The translations under genes were made by a program, and so were the position numbers. From Brevundimonas terrae (GTDB lineage: Bacteria; Pseudomonadota; Alphaproteobacteria; Caulobacterales; Caulobacteraceae): a stretch of 64,000 nucleotides of DNA. The notes under the pieces are model-generated. The model saw nothing but the letters and a program-made list of their open reading frames with translations. It did not search any database and was not told where the DNA came from. Shown here piece after piece: positions 27,201-32,864 of this stretch (positions are counted from its first letter, which is position 1; every line of letters begins with the position of its first letter). The stretch covers positions 1 through 64,000 of the forward strand of contig NZ_JAASQT010000001.1 of assembly GCF_011761985.1 (NCBI RefSeq), in the 5' to 3' direction.

Positions 27201-28707
27201 ACTCGCGCCTAGACGTTGACGACCGCGCGAGCGTCAGAGCGGTGAGTAAATCCGCTGAGGTGTCGGGCGTTGAACGGAAGGACGTGTCCTGTAGAAGCGA
27301 CGGACTCCTTGACAGAGCTGGCTGAGCATAGACGCTCACCAGCTCGGCAAACTCGACAAGGCCCGAGTCTCTATCCGATGTCGTTAGCGAGGCGGCAATC
27401 TTCGTCCAACCTACTCCGGCAATTGATTGAGCGATGGTGCGCGCAGCGGACGCGCGTTTCAGACGCGAGACCGAATCCCACTCAATGGCGCGCGGATCCA
27501 GCGCTAATAAATGGGACGCTAGGAACGTGAGTGGCTGTACTGACCAGTTGCTCAAGACTGACGTCGCCGCCTGACGATCAAGCGCTCGTAGCGCCGTATC
27601 AGGGTCGATCTTTTTTCCATCGTCCTCAGCGGGCCAGATGACGTCAAGGCTGAAGGGCGCTTCATCCTCCAACATTCGTAGGATCGCCAGTGAAGCGTCG
27701 TAGGCACCAAGCCGCCCAGCCTCGTCACGATCGAGAAAGATGTGAATGTTAAGTTCGCGGCCAAAACGAGAGGCTACGATGGCTAGGCCCCGCAGGACAT
27801 CGAGCTGTCCTGGCGTCATCCGGGCACCAAGTATCCCCACGGCGTTGAAGCCCAATGCTTCGAAACGCAAGGCGTCGAACAAGCCTTCGACGATGTAGAG
27901 ATCGAACGGCTGCCCGTCGGAGTTTACATGTTCCGATTCCAACCGCCGCATGACGGCATCCGCCCTGTACAAGACGTCTCGCCGAGGAAAGCCGTAAGAG
28001 TAGAGATACTTCGGCTTATTGTTCGTAAGCGATCGCGCGGCAAAACCGGCTACGACACCGCGCTCATCATTGATCTGGAAGACTAAACGCTCGCCGCTGA
28101 AGAAGCCGCGCAAGCCCTCCTGCCACAACTCTCTAACTTCTCCCTCATCGCGGCGACGAGCGATCCCCGCAGCGACAAGAGCTTCTTCAAGCACTCGATC
28201 TTTGCGCGCTTTTTCGATAAGTGGTGTGAGACTTAGGTTGGCCACACCACGTTCCCGAAGCCACGCTGGGTCGAAGCCCCGTTCGACAGCGTAGGTAGCC
28301 CCCGCCTTAGCCCGAGACGACGCCTTCTGGATTAACTCGCTCAGCTCATTCCCGCCCGCGCGCCGATCAGATTGAGCTACCAGCCCTCCGGGAATATCTT
28401 CCCCCATAAGACGAGCTAAGCGCGTAACCGCCTCACCAAATGTAAGATTTTCATAGGTTTGGACCAGCTTGATTGCGTCACCGTGAGCGCCGCAGACGAA
28501 GCAGTGGTAGTGGCCTCGTTTCCCGTTCCGTGAACCGTACAAGCTTAAGGAAGGATCTTTGTCGTCGTGGAACGGACAGATCGCCTTGCGCGGCTCCGCC
28601 TGGCGTCGTTCGACTTGTAGACCTAAGCCCACCGCCACTTCGACAATGTTCGCACGCTCCACTAGTCGAGCGATTATTTCCGATCGCTCTGTTGCTGATC
28701 GCGCCAT
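21298..28707 (-). CDS. Giant DnaG-type primase / reverse transcriptase / nitrilase fusion
   Basis: This is a single open frame of 2469 residues. Residues 1-390 are a DnaG-type primase core: CHC2 zinc finger with Cys44, His47, Cys69 and Cys72 (CPFH, HCFVC), a catalytic-core stretch at about 200-250 (VFQINDERGVVAGFAARSL), and a TOPRIM fold with Glu274 (VEGLFDAL) and Asp326/Asp328 (FLDRDEAGR). Residues about 600-850 are a reverse transcriptase: LRLDVAGFYDNI with Asp666, GIPQGPDLSAYL at 752-763 and YVDD at 799-802 (26302-26313). Residues about 870-1890 are mostly helical with no domain I recognise. Residues about 1902-2290 are a nitrilase domain with Glu1978 (LVLPEYS), Lys2069 (VRRKRYP) and Cys2110 (LICSEMFP). 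The ATG at 28707 has GGGGGAG upstream. RT-nitrilase proteins are known anti-phage type 1 defence-associated RTs; the primase module is additional. Confidence 0.93.
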   Translation of the reverse strand: MARSATERSEIIARLVERANIVEVAVGLGLQVERRQAEPRKAICPFHDDKDPSLSLYGSRNGKRGHYHCFVCGAHGDAIKLVQTYENLTFGEAVTRLARLMGEDIPGGLVAQSDRRAGGNELSELIQKASSRAKAGATYAVERGFDPAWLRERGVANLSLTPLIEKARKDRVLEEALVAAGIARRRDEGEVRELWQEGLRGFFSGERLVFQINDERGVVAGFAARSLTNNKPKYLYSYGFPRRDVLYRADAVMRRLESEHVNSDGQPFDLYIVEGLFDALRFEALGFNAVGILGARMTPGQLDVLRGLAIVASRFGRELNIHIFLDRDEAGRLGAYDASLAILRMLEDEAPFSLDVIWPAEDDGKKIDPDTALRALDRQAATSVLSNWSVQPLTFLASHLLALDPRAIEWDSVSRLKRASAARTIAQSIAGVGWTKIAASLTTSDRDSGLVEFAELVSVYAQPALSRSPSLLQDTSFRSTPDTSADLLTALTLARSSTSRREYPTDDASWDRLGAAASTALHLHAQRLKLGDGPSTTLLAREIPKGGGRYRLKRGPVAEDALIQQYILIELLRTRPDCPAFEMNVPAVRYALNRDGDGVIYCTGSDHDAEPVSFAYQIDMAIVNGEAPPRREGPFRPYFDCWRSFIDFVESKIKAFHHDELQILRLDVAGFYDNIRRDAVEDALTRPLAAAISALAASDGGVGAFAKLFRPEASESPERRAEATTDFLLKHTFGLKHRHPDTGQEVEEDPLKGIPQGPDLSAYLANISLFELDELMRREIAQINAALSDRDACGAAYARYVDDIVIVCADLSTASLLRRKIEAHLATLGLSLNRKNATPPPMTREEARAWITDNRAGFGFSGPLADLPTTEAMDPLAEAGDIDRKTALGLLYDPELDDPANSERTISRIGWALQAPDLRFNDRASAYRRLWTLAASGTPVAVEQVAGDFLSLVREVDPAVLLVVDGDPRRDILLACIEGLDRALRLSVPSGMLPDAACEEIAARTQALAHAVLQDVFTPLVSAFGEDAQGSFLRRYDVRTQICMIGQLAAQIVARNGEVELGALRKYTDGTAKEQPLYSGLLWSLHRFDRRIFGPSEITVTRSNATSVAFAQLHGAIVKLQRLGRIGGQAEELLPLSEALLADPEHIVSSVNQILRIWSPDTDSAGLLKPTQLELDAAATLVNLTHSKFAEVAERRPHLLSMIAGHTDARPLPSPPGLQTHGLLLWRPDGQLLLAKASEDIDDPVGVEWVTRESVLNSSIVLKTANLPAGCEPVFIRPQDWTPRLIAETYRAFFSLWRKLDDDAGEAISVPTVFSFFARLDNGAICDHRMVSWTASPTTVDGHAFVRTGQALEARSVFAEGADFWRFGWAIRDLCGRDQVPGDDEDGAEAQASARLERDTHRREAILSRVLPRLSGADRWGPGEIKPGKNMPTRIERGLRLLERFGEGTVGVDAAYLVSALSEGLFMNERVNGSDNLSIPGAPVSLLARAARRAMRAVPEAAVHWATVEEPSAPYRRTALAWFTVATRLRLHLADLGEGAAHPLRSLALGAEVLGVVADLRALVFELAGGLDRTVLERLSSIRIAQGWLHDVVGSEIRLVDDSRSLDPAADVQIKRLLEVFSEIVLGTRAGTRGLRDIISPSGWVVLAATLLQVLVVDDDEVGLRPRLWPMDLLKLERAEKALTVLLKAIAPASSAVVDSDEWPWDAFAEIYEGWPEDLGETLRELTEAATLSVTTCRSGVNPRGEDAYTGRQTVRLSDGTSIGISDWQVDIAHIRGEKGIATESREVSGRMQYAYSLTWAGERLLGLHLVSRQLSATAFGRQEVGNSDAAEDTEQLNLASLSADKDAPVVGMDDTRPVPNSRPNRSTIERGDFADDKINVIRQLQQKAWRVRAGYKGFGRQRVALLQWDVVDSYEAPGAKLGRNEGLLKSTGAIVDEKDLKIGGAFASTTEYRRRAILKAALSACIDFGVDGLVLPEYSLRPETVNWLARQLKQTAAPIIVWCGTFRLPGGTQLDYQNSGGEPYLSVNTKNTPVGRDRFDDHTALLTCLRVPAGSRAGDRVKVAVRRKRYPSAAAGELIRPPVNEPWRPLLEDANSPFDLASFSLELICSEMFPHASSANFVGIIDENEVLARRYGLVQNTTPPFEYLTCDVYEFAKWTSYRNRQKIQGDTDQHLWRGQRLQRTLIVLPAMTTRSADYHIFGQNQYLAAGLVTVFCNAVETHYACGESCFIGLDGWRETEPPTSPYWGIAPGIFQIGAKKHSGPLGRGEAAMVIADLDLMRTSDQKPRPHYQDKPLELVAHLPLIFHTEAAGGGVKGDDPHGRRRIRLRALDASNSDVSFDQAVETIYDALAAEKEWRAEMGVLQADRVASVAHDAAVAAIDAGLRTIAAFSEKSEWADKRRKAFSADRFKYPSSTPCPALVDWIYVDDRWVTGDRGDGFDADQDPLLQDYPRLTVPRTISEPDRKPA

Positions 28708-28855
28708 CTAAACTCCCCCGAGCTCTCAACCATTTCACGCAAGCCGGCGGCTATGACTGGCTCACTCCACACAGTTAATAGGCTGATCACGTAAGATTGG
28801 ATAGATAATGGCGTTCGGTATTCTATAGAGCTGACTATCACCTCATACTGCCGAT

Positions 28856-28931
28856 GTTAGTGATCCAGAGCTGATGTACCCAACGACTGGCTAGCAGCGG
28901 ACCTTCCCAACCGCTGCTATGAGTCACTAAC
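28856..28931. ncRNA. Candidate structured RNA (three-way junction) upstream of the RT gene
   Basis: GTTAGTGA (28856-28863) pairs with TCACTAAC (28924-28931) to close a 76-nt unit. Inside it TAGCAGCGG (28892-28900) pairs with CCGCTGCTA (28911-28919) as a 9-bp hairpin, and CCAG (28865-28868) can pair with CTGG (28887-28890). All stems are perfect. The element lies 149 bases before the RT gene start and no ORF covers it. Several defence RTs use an upstream non-coding RNA, so this is a candidate; transcription and strand are unknown. Confidence 0.45.
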
Positions 28932-28955
28932 GGTCTTTCTCGGAGGCCTAGGTCC

Positions 28956-29304
28956 GGTACTTTAGATGCACAGGGGCCGATTTGGCGCTCTATATTCGGT
29001 ACATCGGATGCACTGGGCCATTCTCATTGGCCTAGATTCGGCACTTCAGATGCAGAGGGGCCGAGTTGGCGCTCTAGATTCGGTACATCGGATGCACTGG
29101 ACCATTTCGCTGGCCCAGATTAGGTACTTCAGATGCAGAAGGGCCGGTTTGGCACTCTGAATTCGGTACATTGGATGCACTGCGCCATTCTCGCTGGCCC
29201 AGATTCGGTACTTCAGATGCAGAAGGGCCGATTTGGCGCTCTGAATTCGGTACATCGGATGCACTGGGCCACTTCGTTGGCCTAGATTCGGTACATCGGA
29301 TGCA
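28956..29304. repeat. Array of alternating 42-bp tandem repeats
   Basis: Eight units of 42 bp (two are 41) plus a 15-base partial unit run head to tail. Odd units carry GGTACTTCAGATGCAGA and then GGGCCGATTTGGCGCTCT; even units carry GGTACATCGGATGCACTGGG and then CCATT...TGGCCTAGATTC. Unit starts are 28956, 28998, 29040, 29082, 29123, 29165, 29207 and 29249, with the partial at 29290. There are no unique spacers, so it is not CRISPR. It lies between the end of hipA and the RT gene. Minus-strand frames through it only encode repeat-derived peptides. Confidence 0.9.
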
Positions 29305-29338
29305 TGTGCCATGGGCTGACACGCCCTAAGCATGCACG

Positions 29339-30667
29339 TCAGAGTTCCTCGTAGGCGGTCTCTAGGAGTTTCAATCGTCGCGGCAGGATGGTCTTGATCG
29401 CATCATGGGCTTCTGAGTGGAAATCGTTTGGCATGTCGGCCAATGCCCTATCTGGTGCCGTCGCTGCACCAGCCAGGATCTCGTCAACTACCCTTCGCAT
29501 GGCTGCCCGACCTAGGCCCGCAGCCTTGCCGCTCTGGATGAAGTGACGCCCGAGGACATTGTCGATCCGGTAGTGCGGCGACGCCCCAGCCGAGATGGCC
29601 AGACGGAAGTCCTTATGGAGGATCTGCTTCGCATCAAAGGCCGGTTGGGCCGTTAGCACATCATAAAAGGGGGTCAGCTGGAACCGTCCGCCCGGCCTCA
29701 AGAATAGGCTGAAGTTCTTGGCGTGGCCGTCCGTGGCACCGGTCAGCCAGAACAGAATCTGGCTGCGGAAGAAGGCCATCCGGTCTCGGGCCGGATCGTC
29801 GGCTTCCTGAAGACGATCGAGGATGTCCTGCATCCCCGGTCCTCCGTAGGACTGGTACTTCTGGCTGGAGGGGATGGACAGCGCCTGGCACATGTCTTCC
29901 TGAGGCAGGCGAAGCAGCCGGCCGTCCGACCGCCAGACTCGATCAAACCGTTCCACAACCAGCACCCGCCTTTTACCGAAGGTCGCGATCTCGGTCTTCG
30001 CCGTCTCCAGACCGAAGGCCCGCAGAAGGGCGAGACAGTAGTGCTCGTTGTCGACACTGTGACTGAGATCCACCTCGCCTGACGCGGTCGGTATGCGGCC
30101 CAGCTGGGGCTTCAGGATGTGCGTCGTCGGCGTGGATCCGATCGGTCGTTTCCATTGCCCCTCATGGAACAGCAGGGCCGTCTTCTCCTGCGCACCAGCG
30201 ATGGAAATGCGGAAGCCTTCGTCGGGATCGACGCCAAGCGGGGCCCGGGCGAGATTAGCAAGCAGGGTCTCGATCCCGGCGTTGCTAATCGGCTCCGCCT
30301 CGATGGCCCCCGAGGTATCGATGTCCAGCCCGTCGGGGAGGAACTGCATCGCGCCAACGCAGTCCCTGCCGATTTCCGACAACAGGCTATAGGTGTCGAC
30401 GCCTTGGGCCCCGGTCTTCTCGGCGACCTGTTTGCGTGCCGCAGGATTGTCCGGCAGGAGGTTGTCGAACACCGCATTGACCGCCGCGCCTCGAAAGGCA
30501 GCCTCTTGCAGGGGCAGGGACAGAGAGATCGGGAAGGTCTGCTGCCAATCCATCCAGTCGCGACTGTACTGGAAGAAGACGGCACCGTCGGCCTCTTTCT
30601 CTAGGCGACCAACCTGCCGACCGTTGATCAGGACGTTCAGAGGCACATAGGCCCGACGACGCCCCAT
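29339..30667 (-). CDS. hipA: HipA-family serine/threonine kinase toxin
   Basis: The 442-residue protein has the HipA layout: an N-terminal subdomain (VFFQYSRDWMDWQQTFPIS), an ATP-binding part with AGAQEKTALLF, and a C-terminal kinase lobe with the catalytic TGATDGHAKNFS loop and the metal-binding TPFYDVL. HipA of E. coli phosphorylates GltX and induces dormancy; the target here is unknown. Its ATG overlaps the stop of hipB (TGATG), so the pair is translationally coupled. It is carried on the island next to the RT system and may act in stabilising the island or in abortive defence. Confidence 0.93.
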   Translation of the reverse strand: MGRRRAYVPLNVLINGRQVGRLEKEADGAVFFQYSRDWMDWQQTFPISLSLPLQEAAFRGAAVNAVFDNLLPDNPAARKQVAEKTGAQGVDTYSLLSEIGRDCVGAMQFLPDGLDIDTSGAIEAEPISNAGIETLLANLARAPLGVDPDEGFRISIAGAQEKTALLFHEGQWKRPIGSTPTTHILKPQLGRIPTASGEVDLSHSVDNEHYCLALLRAFGLETAKTEIATFGKRRVLVVERFDRVWRSDGRLLRLPQEDMCQALSIPSSQKYQSYGGPGMQDILDRLQEADDPARDRMAFFRSQILFWLTGATDGHAKNFSLFLRPGGRFQLTPFYDVLTAQPAFDAKQILHKDFRLAISAGASPHYRIDNVLGRHFIQSGKAAGLGRAAMRRVVDEILAGAATAPDRALADMPNDFHSEAHDAIKTILPRRLKLLETAYEEL

Positions 30668-30918
30668 CAGAAGATGTCCTCGATATCACCTGAAGAACTG
30701 CGCGACCGGGGCGTGAGCGTCATTTCCAGATCGAGCGCCGCCAGCAGGTCGTAGATGGTAGCGATCCTGGAGCCGGGCGCGCCGCTCTCGATCTTCGAAA
30801 CCATTTCTTGTCGAGTGCCAGCGAGATCAGCCAGTTCGGACTGGTTCAGCCCCTTGGCTTTCCGGCATCGCTGGATGAAATCCCCGAGCTGGCGGGGTGA
30901 ACGCGCGAGCTGTTCCAT
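30667..30918 (-). CDS. hipB: HipB-like antitoxin, XRE family
   Basis: The 83-residue protein has a helix-turn-helix of the XRE type (LGDFIQRCRKAKGLNQSELADLAGT, then RQEMVSKIESG, then RIATIYDLLAALDLEM) and a short disordered tail. It would neutralise HipA and repress its own promoter. The ATG at 30918 has AGGAGAGG upstream and is preferred to the ATG at 30939. Four evenly spaced operator-like sites lie immediately upstream. Confidence 0.88.
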   Translation of the reverse strand: MEQLARSPRQLGDFIQRCRKAKGLNQSELADLAGTRQEMVSKIESGAPGSRIATIYDLLAALDLEMTLTPRSRSSSGDIEDIF

Positions 30919-30943
30919 ACGGCCTCTCCTATGCGCCATTCAG

Positions 30944-31041
30944 CATAAACCAGATTTATGGCGCTTTCAACATAAAGTCTAAATATGCTCTTTTAAGCAT
31001 AAATATTGCATATGCGCTTATCGACATAAAATACTGAAACT
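30944..31041. promoter_or_regulatory. Phased operator array for HipB
   Basis: CATAAA occurs at 30944, 30971, 30998 and 31025, exactly 27 bases apart each time. The first three have a matching right half after five bases: TTTATG (30955-30960), AATATG (30982-30987) and CATATG (31009-31014). The fourth right half is degenerate. The array covers the likely hipBA promoter and sits between hipB and the winged-helix gene upstream. Confidence 0.75.
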
Positions 31042-31068
31042 GGATCAAGAGCTAAGCACCAATTGGCT

Positions 31069-31809
31069 CTAGGCCGCGTGCCGAGATTGCTCGCTAGTGC
31101 CAAACGAAACGCCAATATTTTCCCTCGCTAGGTATCGCCCCGCAAACTCACGCAAACGGTCAGCACCGAGGGCGTGCGGCGTTAAGATCATCCGTGAGGC
31201 AGCATCCCAGAGAGCACTGTCCAGATAGCTTGCCGTCTTTTCTGGACCGATCAGGGCGAGCACCTCACGTCGGATATCTGGATTGGGAAAACATGCGACA
31301 ACAGGGGTCGCCTTTGGCGACGACCTGAGAGGCGCTCGAGAGTCTTTAATGGGTTTATAAAGGTATTGTCGGCCATCCATGTCCGGTTTTTTGGTCATGG
31401 GTGTCCGGTTTTTGGCGGGATAAGAGGACGCTGGTGTCCGCTTTACTGTCTCCGTTTGAGGAGCCTTTTGGGTGCAGTCCGACGCCTTCGGGCGGAAGAG
31501 TTCGATACCAGTGGGGACCGTAGCGAAGTAACGGTTGGTACGCCCCCTACCCTTCTGGACCTCGATGTCGAGGAAACCCGCTTTCTGAAGCTCTGAGAGC
31601 AGGCGACGCAGTTGGCGCTCGCTGACACCCAAAAGCTCGCTCATGCTGTCCTGACCGCGCCATGCGCCGCCCTGAAGCGAGTTTAGGTCATGGAGGATCT
31701 GGCCCGCCACAGCCTTGGCCGGAAGCGATAGGCCCGGCGTGGCGCTGAGCAGTTGGTGCCAGGCCAGTTTCTCGGCAGTGAAGTTGTCGGGGTCTAGGCG
31801 GCGGCTCAT
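31069..31809 (-). CDS. Winged-helix DNA-binding protein, possibly replication-related
   Basis: The 246-residue protein has an N-terminal winged helix (about residues 25-95: LSLPAKAVAGQILHDL, then MSELLGVSERQLRRLLSELQ, then KGRGRTNRY), a polar linker and a C-terminal helical part (PDIRREVLALIGPEKTASYL, ending near DRLREFAGRYLA). The layout resembles replication-initiation or phage/plasmid regulators that have an N-terminal helix-turn-helix, but I cannot name a family. The upstream small ORF overlaps its start by four bases, so they may be coupled. It is part of the island. Confidence 0.7.
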   Translation of the reverse strand: MSRRLDPDNFTAEKLAWHQLLSATPGLSLPAKAVAGQILHDLNSLQGGAWRGQDSMSELLGVSERQLRRLLSELQKAGFLDIEVQKGRGRTNRYFATVPTGIELFRPKASDCTQKAPQTETVKRTPASSYPAKNRTPMTKKPDMDGRQYLYKPIKDSRAPLRSSPKATPVVACFPNPDIRREVLALIGPEKTASYLDSALWDAASRMILTPHALGADRLREFAGRYLARENIGVSFGTSEQSRHAA

Positions 31810-31928
31810 TGGGCGGCCTCCGCGGTTGCGGTGCGAGCCTGAACGCCGTAGAAAGGCACCTTGCTTGTGCCTTGTCGCAAGTTGTTATGGACCCCGTCTA
31901 GCGCTGCAACGCTGGCGGGGTTTTTCAT
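31806..31928 (-). CDS. Small island ORF upstream of the winged-helix gene
   Basis: A 40-residue frame (MKNPASVAALDGVHNNLRQG...) ends at 31806 with an ATGA overlap onto the next start, which favours real translation. The frame stays open to a GTG at 32060 inside the attachment site, giving 84 residues, so the true start is uncertain. No family is recognised. Confidence 0.4.
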   Translation of the reverse strand: MKNPASVAALDGVHNNLRQGTSKVPFYGVQARTATAEAAQ

Positions 31929-32044
31929 GGCTGAAACGCCCCCGCGCTCGTTAGACAATTGGGTAAAAAGCCTTTTGAAATCAAAGACCCCTATTGGGGC
32001 CATTAGACAAGCTAACTGATTGATTTCCTTAAACGAGAGGACTT

Positions 32045-32060
32045 CCTCTCTGTCCGCCAC
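32045..32060. repeat. Island attachment site, distal end (attR)
   Basis: CCTCTCTGTCCGCCAC is an exact 16-bp copy of the tRNA-Ser 3' end at 18413-18428 and marks the far end of the island. Flanking bases differ on both sides. Confidence 0.9.
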
Positions 32061-32121
32061 GGTTCCTCAATCAAAACAGATGCTTGGGTGTCGCTTTGGG
32101 CACACTTTTGGGCCCACCTGC

Positions 32122-32772
32122 TCAATAGAGTGGTTGGCCGGAGCGGATGCGGGCGATTAGGGTTTCGAACTGTTGCTGCTTTATGCCGCCGGGGATCAGG
32201 ATACCGTTGACGACGAAGGCGGGGGTGCCGCGTAGGGCTAAGGCAGAGGCCTCGACGGTGTTGCGACGAAGTACGGCGTCGATGGCGGCACGGTTCTGGG
32301 CGAGGTCGGTATCCAGACGGGCCATGTCGACACCGGCTTCGGTGGCCAGACGGCGTGCGGTTGCATCGCTGTCGATGCGGCTGGGCGCGCTCATAAAGGC
32401 CTTGTGCACATCGTGGTACTTGCCCTGATAGCCCGCAGCCAGCGCCAGACGGGAGGCATTCTCGGACACTTCGCCGAAGATGGGCCATTCCTTGTACAGG
32501 ATGCGAACCTTGGGGTCTGCCGCCAGCAGGCCCTCCAGTTCGGGGATCATCATTTTGCAGTACTGGCAGTTATAATCCATGTAGCCGATGATGGTGATGT
32601 CGGCGTCCTCGGCACCGAGGAAGGGCGTGGCGGGCGCTCTGAGCAGGGCACTAAAGCCCACATCCATGACCATGGCACCGCCGTTCTGGGGCGGGCTGTT
32701 GGCATCTGCCGGACCACAGGCAACCAAGGTTGCGGCGGCGACCAAAGCGGCGCTGAGCGGTACGAGCTTCAT
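32122..32772 (-). CDS. DsbA-family thioredoxin-fold lipoprotein
   Basis: The 216-residue protein has a lipoprotein signal (ATLVAC-G, Cys about residue 19) and a DsbA-like thioredoxin domain with the active site CQYC in GYMDYNCQYCKMM, the cis-Pro loop ALRGTPAFVVNG near residue 185, and an inserted helical region between. It probably forms or isomerises disulfides in the periplasm and resembles DsbA/ScsC-type proteins. A CTTAAG-N5-CTTAAG box lies 71 bases upstream, linking it to the nearby response regulator and to tlpA and dsbD on the same strand. Confidence 0.87.
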   Translation of the reverse strand: MKLVPLSAALVAAATLVACGPADANSPPQNGGAMVMDVGFSALLRAPATPFLGAEDADITIIGYMDYNCQYCKMMIPELEGLLAADPKVRILYKEWPIFGEVSENASRLALAAGYQGKYHDVHKAFMSAPSRIDSDATARRLATEAGVDMARLDTDLAQNRAAIDAVLRRNTVEASALALRGTPAFVVNGILIPGGIKQQQFETLIARIRSGQPLY

Positions 32773-32842
32773 GGATATCTCCTAGATCGGCCCGCAAAGA
32801 TTTGGCGGGCTTTAAAATACTGCCCCGCCGTCGCCCTTCCGG

Positions 32843-32859
32843 CTTAAGTCAGGCTTAAG
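32843..32859. promoter_or_regulatory. QseB/PmrA-type regulator box upstream of dsbA-like gene
   Basis: CTTAAG-TCAGG-CTTAAG, a direct repeat with 11-base period, lies between the tlpA-like stop and the dsbA-like start. It matches the CTTAAG-N5-CTTAAG type of box bound by PmrA/QseB-like response regulators and is the same as the box at 35598-35614. Confidence 0.75.
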
Positions 32860-32864
32860 ACCCC

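Larger units (their letters stand above)
18413..32060. mobile_element. Genomic island integrated at tRNA-Ser
   Basis: A 16-bp sequence CCTCTCTGTCCGCCAC occurs at the 3' end of tRNA-Ser (18413-18428) and again exactly at 32045-32060. Between them are a tyrosine integrase next to the tRNA, a giant primase-RT-nitrilase gene, an exonuclease, HipBA, a winged-helix protein and small ORFs, all on the minus strand. The interior has more AT-rich spacers and a codon use that looks less GC-biased than the flanks. The tRNA copy is intact, so the repeat at 32045 is the displaced fragment. No conjugation genes are visible, so it would be an integrative element mobilised by other means, or a fixed defence island. 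Confidence 0.9.

Noticed and set aside
28956..29304. Repeat array as a CRISPR array
   Set aside because: The 42-bp units are head to tail with no unique spacers, alternate between two related types, and no cas genes are present.
29046..29333. Minus-strand frames of 82-95 codons through the repeat array as genes
   Set aside because: They only translate the repeats (SASEVPNLGQ-type units), have no ribosome binding site and overlap the non-coding array.
18413..32060. Island as a prophage or conjugative element
   Set aside because: No capsid, tail, lysis, relaxase or type IV secretion genes are present between the attachment repeats.
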